From positions 620,557 through 684,556 of the forward strand of contig NZ_FNBW01000001.1 of NCBI RefSeq assembly GCF_900102465.1: a stretch of 64,000 nucleotides of DNA. Reading direction: 5' to 3'. The position numbers and the translations under genes are program-made. The stretch's first letter is position 1; each line of letters begins with the position of its first letter. The notes below the pieces were generated by a model. That model made no database searches, was not told the DNA's origin, and saw nothing but the letters and a program-made list of their open reading frames with translations. The stretch is from Thalassobaculum litoreum DSM 18839. Its GTDB lineage: Bacteria > Pseudomonadota > Alphaproteobacteria > Thalassobaculales > Thalassobaculaceae. Positions 53,428-61,973 of this stretch are shown here, in pieces.

Positions 53428-54468
53428 GTGACCCCCGAGCAGATTGACGCCCTCGCCGTCTGGACCGCGGACCGGCTCGGCGCCGGGACCGTGACCCTCT
53501 CGCCCCCGTCGAAGATGTCCGGCGGGGCGATCCAGGAAAACTGGAAGCTGGATGCCGAGGTGGTGGACGGTCCCCATGCCGGCAGCCACGCCCTGGTGCT
53601 GCGCACCGACGCGCCGTCCGGGGTGTCGGTCAGCCATCCGCGCGCCCACGAATTCGCCCTGCTGCGGGCCGCCTTCGCCGCCGGTGCGACCGTGCCGGAG
53701 CCGCTCGCCCTGGACGAGGGCGGCGCGGTGCTGGGCAAGCCGTTCTATCTGATGCGCCGGGCCACCGGGACCGCGAACCCGCGCGCCCTGTCGCGGGACA
53801 CCGGCCTGGACCCGCACCGTCCGGCCCTGACGGCGGCCATCGGCCGGGAGCTGGCGAGGATCCATTCGATCACGCCGCCCCGGGCCGAACTCGCCTTCCT
53901 GCCACAGGATCCGCGCCCGCCGGTCGAGCGCCGGCTCGACGAGTTCCGCGCCCAGCTCGACGCCCTGCCCCGGGCCTATCCCGCCCTTGAATGGGCGATC
54001 CGCTGGCTGGAGATGAACGCCCCCGCCAGTGCCGCCACGGTGCTCGGTCACGGCGACTTCCGCTGCGGCAACATCATGGCCGACGGAGCCGAGGTGACGG
54101 CGGTGCTCGACTGGGAATTCGCCGGCTGGTCCGACCCGATGGAGGATGTGGGCTGGATCTGCGCCCGCTGCTGGCGCTTCGGCGTGGACGACCGGGTCGT
54201 CGGCGGCATCGGCGATCTGTCGGATTTCCGCCTGGGCTACGAGGCGGAGGCCGGACACGGTCTGGACTGGGGCAGGGTCGGCTTCTGGGAGGTGCTGGCC
54301 ACCGTGCGCTGGGCGATCATCGCCCTGCACCAGGGCGAGCGGCACCTGTCGGGCGAGGAGATGTCGATGGAACTGGCGCTGACCGGGCGTAAGGCGGCGG
54401 AGATGGAGTTCGACGTGCTGACCCAGATCCGCGCGATCGAGACCGGCAAGATGGAGCGGATGTCATGA
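53428..54468 (+). CDS. Phosphotransferase family protein (APH/ACAD10-like)
   Basis: 346 residues with a GTG start. The kinase-like core is visible: LGHGDFRCGNIM holds the catalytic HGDxxxxN and AVLDWEFAGWSDPMEDVGW the metal-binding DWE. These proteins are related to aminoglycoside phosphotransferases and to the kinase domain of ACAD10/11. The next gene overlaps it by four bases and encodes a DUF6285 protein, a pairing common next to acyl-CoA dehydrogenases. Phosphorylation of a hydroxyacyl-CoA is a plausible role from the ACAD10/11 precedent. Confidence 0.88.
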   Translation: MTPEQIDALAVWTADRLGAGTVTLSPPSKMSGGAIQENWKLDAEVVDGPHAGSHALVLRTDAPSGVSVSHPRAHEFALLRAAFAAGATVPEPLALDEGGAVLGKPFYLMRRATGTANPRALSRDTGLDPHRPALTAAIGRELARIHSITPPRAELAFLPQDPRPPVERRLDEFRAQLDALPRAYPALEWAIRWLEMNAPASAATVLGHGDFRCGNIMADGAEVTAVLDWEFAGWSDPMEDVGWICARCWRFGVDDRVVGGIGDLSDFRLGYEAEAGHGLDWGRVGFWEVLATVRWAIIALHQGERHLSGEEMSMELALTGRKAAEMEFDVLTQIRAIETGKMERMS

Positions 54469-54878
54469 GCGACCGGCCGAACAAGGGCGAGCTGCTGGCC
54501 GCCGCCGAGGAAACCCTGAGGGACGAGGTGCTGCCGGCGCTGGAGGGCAGCGCCAAATACGCCGCGCTGATGGTCGCCGCCGCCATCGCCACCGCGCGGC
54601 GCGAGATCGAGACCGGTCACGACGCGGCCCGCCGCACGCTCGATGCGTATGCGGAACTGTATGGCCACGACAACGTGCACCGCAGCGGCGGGACGGCGGA
54701 CGAGCGCATCAACGCGCTGTCGCGCGACCTGGCACACGAGATACGCGCTGGGACCTACGACGCGGACCTGCTTGGGCCGGTCTTCGGCGTTCTGGAAACC
54801 CAGGTCGTGGAGCGGCTCGGGCTGTCCAACCCGCGATTCCTGACCTCCAGCGGCTACAGCCAGCCGGGAGCGGAATAG
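54465..54878 (+). CDS. DUF6285 domain protein
   Basis: 137 residues. The start ATG overlaps the stop of the phosphotransferase gene. The N-terminus has the family pattern NKGELLAAAEETLRDEVLP and a helix ALMVAAAIATARREIETG; the rest is mostly helical. Function is unknown, but it regularly follows phosphotransferase genes and is probably a partner of that enzyme. A bidirectional terminator lies 32 bases after the stop. Confidence 0.85.
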   Translation: MSDRPNKGELLAAAEETLRDEVLPALEGSAKYAALMVAAAIATARREIETGHDAARRTLDAYAELYGHDNVHRSGGTADERINALSRDLAHEIRAGTYDADLLGPVFGVLETQVVERLGLSNPRFLTSSGYSQPGAE

Positions 54879-54909
54879 ACACCGCAGCCGCCCCGCATCC
54901 GGGAAAGGA

Positions 54910-54931
54910 AAAGGCCCCATACGGGGCCTTT
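54910..54931. terminator. Bidirectional rho-independent terminator
   Basis: AAAGGCCCC at 54910-54918 pairs with GGGGCCTTT at 54923-54931 across a 4-base ATAC loop. It is flanked by an A-rich run on the left and ends in TTT on the right, so it can end transcripts from both the DUF6285 gene and the convergent bactofilin gene 12 bases away. Confidence 0.85.
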
Positions 54932-54942
54932 CGATCGCTTGA

Positions 54943-55416
54943 TCAGGGGGTCGCTTCGACCGGGACCGCCGAGCCGTTGCCCTGCTTGGCGACCGCGGGC
55001 TTGACCGGCTCCAGCTTCGGCAGGGACTTCTTGTCGGCATCGTTCGGGAAGTGCCGGCAGTTGCCCTCGAAGAACGCGCCCGGCTCGATGGACAGACGCT
55101 CCTGTATCACGTCGGCGATCACCCGAGCGGTCTTGGCCAGGGTCACGTGCCGCGCCTTGATCTGGCCGGTGACATGGCCGGCGATCACCACGGTCTCGCA
55201 TTCGATGGCGCCGCGCACCGTCGCGGTGGACGACACCGTGAGCTTGTTGGAGACGATGTCCCCTTCGACCGTACCATCGACCTGAACGTCACCGTCGCTG
55301 GTCAGGTTGCCGTTGATCGTCAGATCCGAGCTGATGATCGACGGCGCCGCCGGCGCTTTCGGCGGACCGCCGCCCGCGTCGGACCTAGTCGCCGGTTTTT
55401 GCTTGCTGCTGAACAT
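54943..55416 (-). CDS. Bactofilin
   Basis: 157 residues. The bactofilin core (about residues 25-120) forms a right-handed beta-helix with regular hydrophobic spacing: ISSDLTINGNLTSDGDVQVD, GTVEGDIVSNKLTVSSTATV and AGHVTGQIKARHVTLAKTA. Short disordered tails flank it. Bactofilins polymerise into scaffolds at the inner membrane that guide cell-wall enzymes and stalk or shape formation. The gene overlaps the upstream M23 peptidase gene by 32 bases, the classical bactofilin-peptidase pairing. Confidence 0.94.
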   Translation of the reverse strand: MFSSKQKPATRSDAGGGPPKAPAAPSIISSDLTINGNLTSDGDVQVDGTVEGDIVSNKLTVSSTATVRGAIECETVVIAGHVTGQIKARHVTLAKTARVIADVIQERLSIEPGAFFEGNCRHFPNDADKKSLPKLEPVKPAVAKQGNGSAVPVEATP

Positions 55417-56860
55417 GGATGCCCGCTTTCATGAACTTGGACGGGTTGATCGGCTTATCGTTGTACCGCACTTCGTAGTGCACATGCGGCCCGGTGCTTC
55501 GGCCGCTGGAACCCAGCAGCGCGATCGTCGTCCCGAGATCAACGCGCTGGCCCACTTTGACCTTAATCTTAGCGAGGTGAGCGTAGCGCGTCACCAGTCC
55601 ATGTCCATGGTCGACATCGATCACGCGGCCATAGGCGGTCCGCCGGCCGGCGAAGCTGACCACGCCCGGAGCGGTTGCAGTCACCTCCTGCTTGTACGGA
55701 CCGGCCAGATCGACGCCGCTATGCACCGAGTAGCGCCCGTTGATCGGGTCCTTGCGGCGGCCGAAATAGCTGGTGATGTAGTACTGCTCCAGCGGCTTGG
55801 CGAGCGGCAGCGCGGTGTAGAACGACACCACCTGCTGCCAGCGGTCCAACCGGCGATCGAGCTCCACACGCAGCGCGTCGTCCTCGTCGCTCAGAGTCAT
55901 ATCGGGCGAGACCGGCTGGAACGGGCCGCCCTTGCCGGTCGCGTCCTCGGGCCGCAGCGGCACCACCTTGTCCAGCTTCAGGCCGGTGCGCCGGATGACG
56001 TCCTCGACCTTCGCGATCTGACCGTGGGTCCGCTCCGAAATCTCCACCAGTTCGCGGCGATGGGCGTCGCGCTCGGAGTCCAGGGTGCTCTCCAGGTCGG
56101 CGACCTGGGCCCGCAGGGTGTCGTTGTCGACGGCAACCGCACTGCGCTCCAGGATGACGGTGCGCAGGTCCGTCTTCAGCCCCCGAACGTTGCTCTCCAG
56201 CAGCGCCACCTTGGCGCTGGAGGCCTCCAGTTCGTTGTGCAGGGCCCAGAGCCGGTCGTCCAACGCCGCCCGCTCGGCCGCGATCTCCGCCTTCTCGGCC
56301 TCGACCACCGCCAGGTGCTGGCGCAGGGTGCCGATATGCGCCTCGAGCGCGTTGTTCTTGCCGGTGATCTGGCGCAGCTCCGAACTGAACAGCTCGAGCT
56401 GGTCGTTCATCTGCTTGCGGGCAGACGCGATCCGGCTGCGCTCCTCCTCCGAGCTGCGCAGCGCCACCTCGGTGGAACTCAGGTCCTGCTTCAGCTCCTC
56501 GTTCTGGCTGAACAGGCCGCGCAGATGGGCCTCCGTCTCCTTCAGGTCGCGCGTGATGCCGACGATCGAGAGCTGATAGTCCGACACCTGATCGAGCAGT
56601 TTTCGATAGGCCTGTCGGGAGCGGGAGATCGCGTCCGCCTTCTCCGCGATCATCTCTTTCTGGTTCTGGAACCCGACGGTGGCGAATCCGACCCAGCCGG
56701 CCACGCCGATCCAGATCGCGACGACGCTGACCTGAAGGGCCGTGCTCAATCGCAGATAGCTGGTTTCACCCTCGGTGCGGATAATGATCTGGCGCTCAGG
56801 CAGGAGCCGCCGAACCTTCTGCACCGTGCGGTCCGCCCATCCCACGGACTCATCGGTCAT
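55385..56860 (-). CDS. M23 family metallopeptidase with coiled-coil domain
   Basis: 491 residues from the ATG at 56860 (MTDESVGWADRTVQ); the 70 codons further upstream lack a start. A membrane helix lies at about 40-65 (VVAIWIGVAGWVGFATVGF). A long coiled coil spans about 70-290. The LytM domain at the C-terminus holds the zinc ligands: HSGVDLAGP and HVHYEV. It is probably a cell-wall endopeptidase acting in the periplasm. The 3' end overlaps the bactofilin gene by 32 bases in another frame. By family precedent, the bactofilin may position the peptidase during growth or shape change. Confidence 0.92.
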   Translation of the reverse strand: MTDESVGWADRTVQKVRRLLPERQIIIRTEGETSYLRLSTALQVSVVAIWIGVAGWVGFATVGFQNQKEMIAEKADAISRSRQAYRKLLDQVSDYQLSIVGITRDLKETEAHLRGLFSQNEELKQDLSSTEVALRSSEEERSRIASARKQMNDQLELFSSELRQITGKNNALEAHIGTLRQHLAVVEAEKAEIAAERAALDDRLWALHNELEASSAKVALLESNVRGLKTDLRTVILERSAVAVDNDTLRAQVADLESTLDSERDAHRRELVEISERTHGQIAKVEDVIRRTGLKLDKVVPLRPEDATGKGGPFQPVSPDMTLSDEDDALRVELDRRLDRWQQVVSFYTALPLAKPLEQYYITSYFGRRKDPINGRYSVHSGVDLAGPYKQEVTATAPGVVSFAGRRTAYGRVIDVDHGHGLVTRYAHLAKIKVKVGQRVDLGTTIALLGSSGRSTGPHVHYEVRYNDKPINPSKFMKAGIHVQQQAKTGD

Positions 56861-57023
56861 GAATTCTCCCCCGCAATCGATTGCTTGGCCGGCAACCACC
56901 GGCCTGCCAGTTCCTTTCGTCGAGCGACTCTCCCGAGAGGTCGCCGAAAGGTACATTTTCAGAGTAGTCTTTAGCAAGGTCGGAAGCACGCCATCCGGCA
57001 ATCTGCGCGCTGCGGAGATTTGG

Positions 57024-57653
57024 TTGGACACTCCCCCATCACATGACGACCAGCTCCGCGGCGTGGCCATGGCCCTGCGTCACTGGTTCGAGGTCCGCGA
57101 TGTGGAGGCCGAACAACGCCGCCTCGGCATTCTGCCGGCGCGCTCCGGCGACCGCTCCTACGACAAAGGTCTGCGGCCGCTGGCCCTGACCACGCTGCCG
57201 CCGCAACTGGTGCGCCTGAAGCCGGACGCGCCCATGGTGACCCTGCACTACATGCAGGACATCTACGACGACGGCGTGCTGCGGGCCGATCCCTGGCGCT
57301 GGTGGTTCGCCTGGATCGCCATCGAGCTGATCGCCCGGTCCGGCCCCGATCCGCAGGGGGAGCGTGCCCGCCGGTTCGTGCTCGAGGACCCATCGCTGGA
57401 GATCGTGCGCCGCCAGGCCTCGCGCTGGCTCGCCGCCGCTCCGGCCCGCATCCTCGCCGTCCAGGAACGGCTTTCCGCCCTGGTCGACCTCGCCCTGGAC
57501 GAGGCCGACTCGCCCGGCCGGACGATCGCCGAGCGGGTCCGGCGTAGCGTGGCGAATCTCGACCTGACCCTGGCCGAGGCCATGGCGAGCGAGGCCGGAC
57601 GGGTTTCTGCGTCGATCACCATCCGTCTGGCAGAGCGCGCCCGGCGAGGCTGA
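57024..57653 (+). CDS. Hypothetical protein, helical, family unknown
   Basis: About 209 residues from TTG 57024, which has CGGAG seven bases upstream; the ATG at 57069 gives 194 residues but no ribosome site. The sequence is charged and helix-rich, with RHWFEVRDVEAEQRRLG near the start and a central WRWWFAWIAIELIARSG that may be amphipathic or membrane-touching. No domain is recognised. It is divergent from the M23 peptidase, 163 bases apart. Coding character and GC usage match neighbours. Confidence 0.72.
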   Translation: MDTPPSHDDQLRGVAMALRHWFEVRDVEAEQRRLGILPARSGDRSYDKGLRPLALTTLPPQLVRLKPDAPMVTLHYMQDIYDDGVLRADPWRWWFAWIAIELIARSGPDPQGERARRFVLEDPSLEIVRRQASRWLAAAPARILAVQERLSALVDLALDEADSPGRTIAERVRRSVANLDLTLAEAMASEAGRVSASITIRLAERARRG

Positions 57654-57914
57654 CTGTTCAGGGCGCCGGGCAGGACTGCCGGTCGGGGTCGACTGTTGCG
57701 GCTCATGGCCGCCGCGGGTCAGAGAATCAGCGAGGTCTCATGGCCGGGCGCCTGACGAAACCGGGGGCGTCACAAACACTCGCAGCAGGCTCCGCAATCA
57801 AAGGGAACACTCACCTCGTCAATCAGCTTGCTGCCTTTAGGACAATGCATATACTGACAATGCTCTGCATGTAATGAAGACAATATCCATAATGATGGTG
57901 GGTAATTGGGACCT

Positions 57915-58097
57915 ATGCTGAATCGCCCTCTCCTGACCGTGCACGACGCGGCGTCAATGCTCCAAGTGCAGGAAGCCACCGTCCGGTCCTGGATCCGGGA
58001 CAAGCGCATCAGAGCGATCAAGCTCGGCAAGGAATGGCGGATCGCGCCTCAGGACCTCGAGGCGTTTCTGAACGAGAACACGAACCTCGCCAACTGA
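57915..58097 (+). CDS. Orphan excisionase/MerR-type helix-turn-helix protein
   Basis: 60 residues from ATG 57915; a TTG at 57906 adds three. The whole protein is one HTH_17-type domain: LLTVHDAASMLQVQEATVRSW, then IRDKRIRAIKLGKEWRI and a final helix DLEAFLNE. Such domains occur in phage excisionases, toxin-antitoxin loci and small regulators. No integrase, attachment site or toxin gene is visible nearby, so it is an orphan regulator here. AT-rich DNA at 57825-57905 upstream probably contains its promoter. Confidence 0.88.
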   Translation: MLNRPLLTVHDAASMLQVQEATVRSWIRDKRIRAIKLGKEWRIAPQDLEAFLNENTNLAN

Positions 58098-58118
58098 CCG
58101 CCCTCCGCGAGAGAAATC

Positions 58119-58144
58119 ACGATCGGATGGGAAAATCCGATCGT
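58119..58144. terminator. 10-bp perfect hairpin between the HTH gene and ggt
   Basis: ACGATCGGAT at 58119-58128 pairs with ATCCGATCGT at 58135-58144 around GGGAAA. It lies 22 bases past the HTH stop and 25 bases before the convergent GGT stop. No T-tract follows, so it is only a probable terminator. The palindrome contains GATCGGAT, not seen in the other repeats. Confidence 0.55.
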
Positions 58145-58169
58145 ATCAAATCGCTTTCTCGTCAAAGAA

Positions 58170-59909
58170 TTAATGATCCGGTCCTGCGGCCAGACCGCCG
58201 GGGCGCCGCGGATCGGTCATCCCCTGGAAGCCCTTGGGCGAGGCCAGCACCGACTGGGCCGCGCCGAACGCCCGCCGGATCTCCACCGTATGGCCGAGAC
58301 GGCGCAACAGGTCGAGCGTATCCGGCGACACCCCCTCTTCCACCCAGACAATGTCCGGCTGCCACTGGTGATGGAGCCTCGGTGCGGCCGTCGCCTCGGC
58401 CAGATTCATCCCGTGGTCGACCAGGTTGAGGATGACCTGAAGCACAGTCGTGATGATCCGGCTGCCGTCGGGACTGCCCAGCGCCCCGACCGCGCGGCCG
58501 TCCGCCAGCAGCAGGGTCGGCGTCATCGACGACAGCGGGCGCTTGTGCGCGGCCACCGCGTTGGCCTCGCCGCCGACCAGTCCGTAGGCATTCGGCACGC
58601 CCGGCTTGGCGGAGAAGTCGTCCATCTCGTTATTCAGGAAGATGCCGGTGCCCTCGGCAACGATGCCGCTGCCGAATCCGAAATTCAGGGTGGTGGTCAT
58701 CGACACCGCCCCGCCCCGACGGTCCATCACCGACAGATGGGTGGTGTTCGCCCCCTCCGCCTTCGGCGTGCCCGGCGCCACGGTGTCCGACGGCGAGGCG
58801 TGGTCCAGGTCGATCGCCGCCCGCAGGTCCGCCGCATAGGTCTTCGAGGTGATCCAGTCGAGCGGCACCTCCCAGAAATCCGGATCGCCCAGATGCACCG
58901 CCCGGTCGGCATAGGCCCGCCGCATCGCCTCGGCCATGCGGTGCAGACCGGCCGCACTGTTGTGGCCCAGCGCGGCGAGGTCCCATCCCTCCAGGATGTT
59001 CAGCATCTGCAGCAGATGCGCGCCGCCGGAGCTGGGCGGCGGCATGGAGGCGATGCCGACCCCGCGATAGCTGCCCATCACCGGCGCGCGCCAGACCGTG
59101 TGATAGCCGGCCAGGTCGGCCCTTGTGATCGGGCCGTGGTGGCGGGTCATCTCGGCCGCGATCAGCTCGGCGATACCGCCCTCGTAGAAGGCGCCGGCTC
59201 CCTGCTCCGATATCTGCCGCAGGCTGGCCGCCAGATCCGGCTGGCGCAGCACGTCTCCCGGCTGAAGCGCGCTGCCGTCCGGTCGGACGATCACCGCCAT
59301 GGTCGCGGGCCACGGCCGGAACCGCTCCAGACGCTGTTCGATGTTGCGATGAAGGATCCGCGTCACCGGAATGCCCTGCTCCGCCAGCCGGATCGCCGGC
59401 GCCATCACCCGCTGGCGCGGCCACGATCCGAAGCGCGCCAGCAGATCGAGGTAGCCGGCGACCGACCCGGGCACGCCGACCGCGTGGTGCGAGTAGCGCG
59501 ACCGCTCGCTGTCGACCGAACCGTCGGGGGCGAGGAAGACGTCGCGATGCGCCGCTGCCGGCGCCATCTCGCGGAAGTCGAGGGCATGGGTCGAGCGGTC
59601 GGCCGGGCGATGCACCAGGGCGAAGCCGCCACCGCCGAGATTGCCCGCCTGCGGCAGGGTCACCGCCAGGGCGAAGGCGACCGCCACCGCCGCGTCGACC
59701 GCGTTGCCGCCGGCGGCGAGCACGTCGACCCCGACCCGGGTCGCGGTCGCTTCCCGGCTGGCGACCATGCCGCCCGACGCCTCCGCCGGAAACAGCCGGT
59801 CGGCGCCGGTCAGCTCGGCCGGCGTGAAGGCCCGGGCCAGGGACGGCGCGAGGGCGGGGACCAGGACGCCCCCGATCAGCCCTGCGGAGATCTGCCGTCG
59901 TGTCAGCAT
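58170..59909 (-). CDS. ggt: Gamma-glutamyltransferase
   Basis: 579 residues from ATG 59909 (MLTRRQISAGLIGG), with GGGAGGG upstream. A Tat-type signal is present: TRRQIS before a hydrophobic stretch that ends near ARAF. The nucleophilic threonine starts the small subunit at NTTHLSVMDRRGGAVS; the family matures by autocleavage before it. Catalytic-site segments GNLGGGGFAL and SSMTPTLLL are visible. It hydrolyses or transfers gamma-glutamyl groups, for example from glutathione, in the periplasm. It is convergent with the orphan HTH gene. Confidence 0.93.
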   Translation of the reverse strand: MLTRRQISAGLIGGVLVPALAPSLARAFTPAELTGADRLFPAEASGGMVASREATATRVGVDVLAAGGNAVDAAVAVAFALAVTLPQAGNLGGGGFALVHRPADRSTHALDFREMAPAAAHRDVFLAPDGSVDSERSRYSHHAVGVPGSVAGYLDLLARFGSWPRQRVMAPAIRLAEQGIPVTRILHRNIEQRLERFRPWPATMAVIVRPDGSALQPGDVLRQPDLAASLRQISEQGAGAFYEGGIAELIAAEMTRHHGPITRADLAGYHTVWRAPVMGSYRGVGIASMPPPSSGGAHLLQMLNILEGWDLAALGHNSAAGLHRMAEAMRRAYADRAVHLGDPDFWEVPLDWITSKTYAADLRAAIDLDHASPSDTVAPGTPKAEGANTTHLSVMDRRGGAVSMTTTLNFGFGSGIVAEGTGIFLNNEMDDFSAKPGVPNAYGLVGGEANAVAAHKRPLSSMTPTLLLADGRAVGALGSPDGSRIITTVLQVILNLVDHGMNLAEATAAPRLHHQWQPDIVWVEEGVSPDTLDLLRRLGHTVEIRRAFGAAQSVLASPKGFQGMTDPRRPGGLAAGPDH

Positions 59910-60070
59910 CGCTCTCGGCCCTCCCGGCCCCGGTCGGCGTTCGTTTGCGTGCCAGAATGCATGCAGCCACGGATCGGCATTCGTTCCGAATCCGCGGTTA
60001 ATTTCCAGATCTTTCCGTCCCATCTTTCGCATATCGGAACGAGACAGCAATCTGGAGTGGAGTGCACATC

Positions 60071-60940
60071 ATGAACGAGATGAGCCCCCAGCACACCCCA
60101 ATCCAAGCCACGAGCACGGCCGGCCAAACGATCACCGCCCCTCTGGGCTTCACGGTGCCGCAGGACGAGAAGCCGGTCTTTCACAGCTCCGCCCTGACCG
60201 GCGGCGCGCCGAAGATCTTCTTTCAGGTGGAGGAGATCCCGGTCGAGATCGCCGACATGCGCCCGATCGCGGACAGCCTCGACCTCGACCGCCAGGGTTT
60301 CGCTCTGCAGCGGCACGAGACCGCCGTCGACGATCTCTATGACGACGAGGCGGTGACCTCCACCTACTACGACGAGATCACCGAGATGGTGAAACACGCC
60401 ACCGGGGCCACGCGGGTCGCGATCTTCGACCACACGCGGCGCTCCGACAGCGGCGCCGGTGCGGCCAACAAGGACGGCAGCCGGGGGCCGGCCTCGCGCG
60501 TTCATGTGGACTACACCGACGCCTCCGGCCCGAAGCGCGGCAACGACGCCCTGGGCGACGGTCAGGTCGAGGAGATTCTGGCCAAGGGCGGCCGGGTCGT
60601 GCAGGTCAATGTCTGGCGGCCGATCACCGGCCCGGTGCAGCGCGCGCCGCTGGCCCTGGCCGATGCGGAGTCGATCGCGCCCGATGCCCTGCTCGCCACC
60701 GATCAGGTCTTCCCCGACCGGGTCGGCGAAATCTACCAGCTCGCGCATCAGCCGGGTCAGCGCTGGTACTGGGCGCCGCAGATGAGGCGCGACGAGGTGC
60801 TGCTGATCAAGGGCTGGGACACACAGGACGGCGTGTCGAAGTACACCCCGCACGGCGCTTTCCAGATCCCGAACCAGGACCCGAGCGCTCCGCCGCGCGA
60901 GAGCATCGAGGTGCGCACCTTCGCGGTGATCGAGGGCTGA
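60071..60940 (+). CDS. CmcJ/NvfI-family oxidoreductase
   Basis: 289 residues from ATG 60071, with GTG 60062 upstream. It resembles the CmcJ/asaB family: FDHTRRSDSG near residue 120, then SRVHVDYTDASG with the His-x-Asp pair, VNVWRPI, and the C-terminal GWDTQDGVSKYTPHGAFQIP. CmcJ takes part in cephamycin methoxylation and related fungal proteins act in natural-product pathways; many bacterial homologues are unassigned. The HVDYTD pattern resembles the Fe(II)/2-oxoglutarate ligand motif. No biosynthetic cluster is adjacent. Confidence 0.8.
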   Translation: MNEMSPQHTPIQATSTAGQTITAPLGFTVPQDEKPVFHSSALTGGAPKIFFQVEEIPVEIADMRPIADSLDLDRQGFALQRHETAVDDLYDDEAVTSTYYDEITEMVKHATGATRVAIFDHTRRSDSGAGAANKDGSRGPASRVHVDYTDASGPKRGNDALGDGQVEEILAKGGRVVQVNVWRPITGPVQRAPLALADAESIAPDALLATDQVFPDRVGEIYQLAHQPGQRWYWAPQMRRDEVLLIKGWDTQDGVSKYTPHGAFQIPNQDPSAPPRESIEVRTFAVIEG

Positions 60941-60958
60941 TCCCCACCGGAAAAAATT

Positions 60959-60987
60959 TCGGGAACGGACGGTTCCTCCGTTCCCGA
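60959..60987. terminator. 11-bp perfect hairpin downstream of the CmcJ-like gene
   Basis: TCGGGAACGGA at 60959-60969 pairs with TCCGTTCCCGA at 60977-60987 around a 7-base loop. Six A precede it on the plus strand, which would form a U-tract for leftward transcripts, but no leftward gene is close. For the rightward gene it lacks a T-tract, so it is a weak or stabilising terminator. Confidence 0.55.
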
Positions 60988-61102
60988 TCCCCCGGAACGC
61001 GCCGGTCGCCGCAAACCGCCGTCAGGGAACCGCTGGGTCAAATCCGCTTCCCGACACGCCTTTGCCGCCATCTATAGGCGACAGCAAACCCTTGCACTTC
61101 CT

Positions 61103-61131
61103 TTGACACCGCCCGTGTCCGCGCCTATCAA
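61103..61131 (+). promoter_or_regulatory. Candidate sigma-70 promoter of cysD-cysNC
   Basis: TTGACA at 61103-61108 is a perfect -35 element, and TATCAA at 61126-61131 a fair -10, with a 17-base spacer. Transcription would start near 61138, about 27 bases before the cysD ATG. A 9-base inverted repeat (CCCGTGTCC at 61112-61120 and GGACACGGG at 61150-61158) flanks the -10 and start, possibly a regulator site. Confidence 0.65.
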
Positions 61132-61164
61132 CGCGCGAACCGCAACCGGGGACACGGGTTTCCG

Positions 61165-61959
61165 ATGAACCATCTCGACTCCCTCGAGGCGCAGAGCGTC
61201 TACATCCTGCGCGAGGCGTTCAATAAATTCGACCGCCTGGGCATGCTCTGGTCGCTGGGCAAGGACTCCAACGTCATGCTGTGGCTGGCGAAGAAGGCGT
61301 TCTTCGGCCATGTCCCCTTCCCGGCCATGTTCTGCGATACCGGCAAGAAGTTCCCGGAGATGTACGCCTTCCAGAAGGAATACGCCGAGAAGTGGGGGCT
61401 GAACTTCATCCGCCGCGACTGTCCGCCGATCGAGGAGATCGACCCGACCCTGCCGCCGGCCGCCCGGTCCGCCGCGCGCAAGACCGAGGCGCTGAAGCGG
61501 CTGATCGCCGAGCTCGACCTGCAGGCCGTGATCGCCGGCATCCGCCGCGACGAGGAGGCCACGCGCGCCAAGGAGCGGGTGTTCAGCCCGCGCGGCGAGA
61601 ACGCCGAATGGGATTTCCGCGACCAGCCGCCGGAATTCTGGGACCAGTTCAAGACCGACTTCGCGCCGGGCACCCATATCCGCGTCCACCCGCTGCTGCA
61701 CTGGACCGAGCTCGACATCTGGCTCTACATCCAGCGCGAGGGCATCCCGCTGGTGCCGCTGTACTTCTCCCGGGACGGCAAGCGCTACCGCTCGCTCGGC
61801 GACATGGACATCACCAACCCGGTCAACAGCGACGCCGACACCGTGGAGAAGATCATCGCCGAGTTGCGCGCCACCAAGGTGGCCGAGCGCAGCGGCCGGG
61901 CGATGGACCACGAAGCCGAAGACGCGTTCGAGCGCCTGCGCTCCGCCGGATACATGTAA
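61165..61959 (+). CDS. cysD: Sulfate adenylyltransferase subunit 2
   Basis: 264 residues. CysD makes adenosine phosphosulfate from ATP and sulfate with CysN. The PP-loop motif WSLGKDSNVM, AGIRRDEEATRAKERVFS and FRDQPPEFWDQF are visible. The C-terminal RSLGDMDITNPVNSDADTV and AEDAFERLRSAGYM are also family-typical. It precedes cysNC by 14 bases, one operon. This provides activated sulfate for cysteine and, through sulfide, for the MetY enzyme encoded elsewhere in the window. Confidence 0.96.
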   Translation: MNHLDSLEAQSVYILREAFNKFDRLGMLWSLGKDSNVMLWLAKKAFFGHVPFPAMFCDTGKKFPEMYAFQKEYAEKWGLNFIRRDCPPIEEIDPTLPPAARSAARKTEALKRLIAELDLQAVIAGIRRDEEATRAKERVFSPRGENAEWDFRDQPPEFWDQFKTDFAPGTHIRVHPLLHWTELDIWLYIQREGIPLVPLYFSRDGKRYRSLGDMDITNPVNSDADTVEKIIAELRATKVAERSGRAMDHEAEDAFERLRSAGYM

Positions 61960-61973
61960 GAGAGCCCGCCCAG

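Noticed and set aside
57915-58097. Prophage or integrated element marked by the excisionase-like gene
   Set aside because: No integrase, tRNA target, direct att repeats or phage genes lie nearby.
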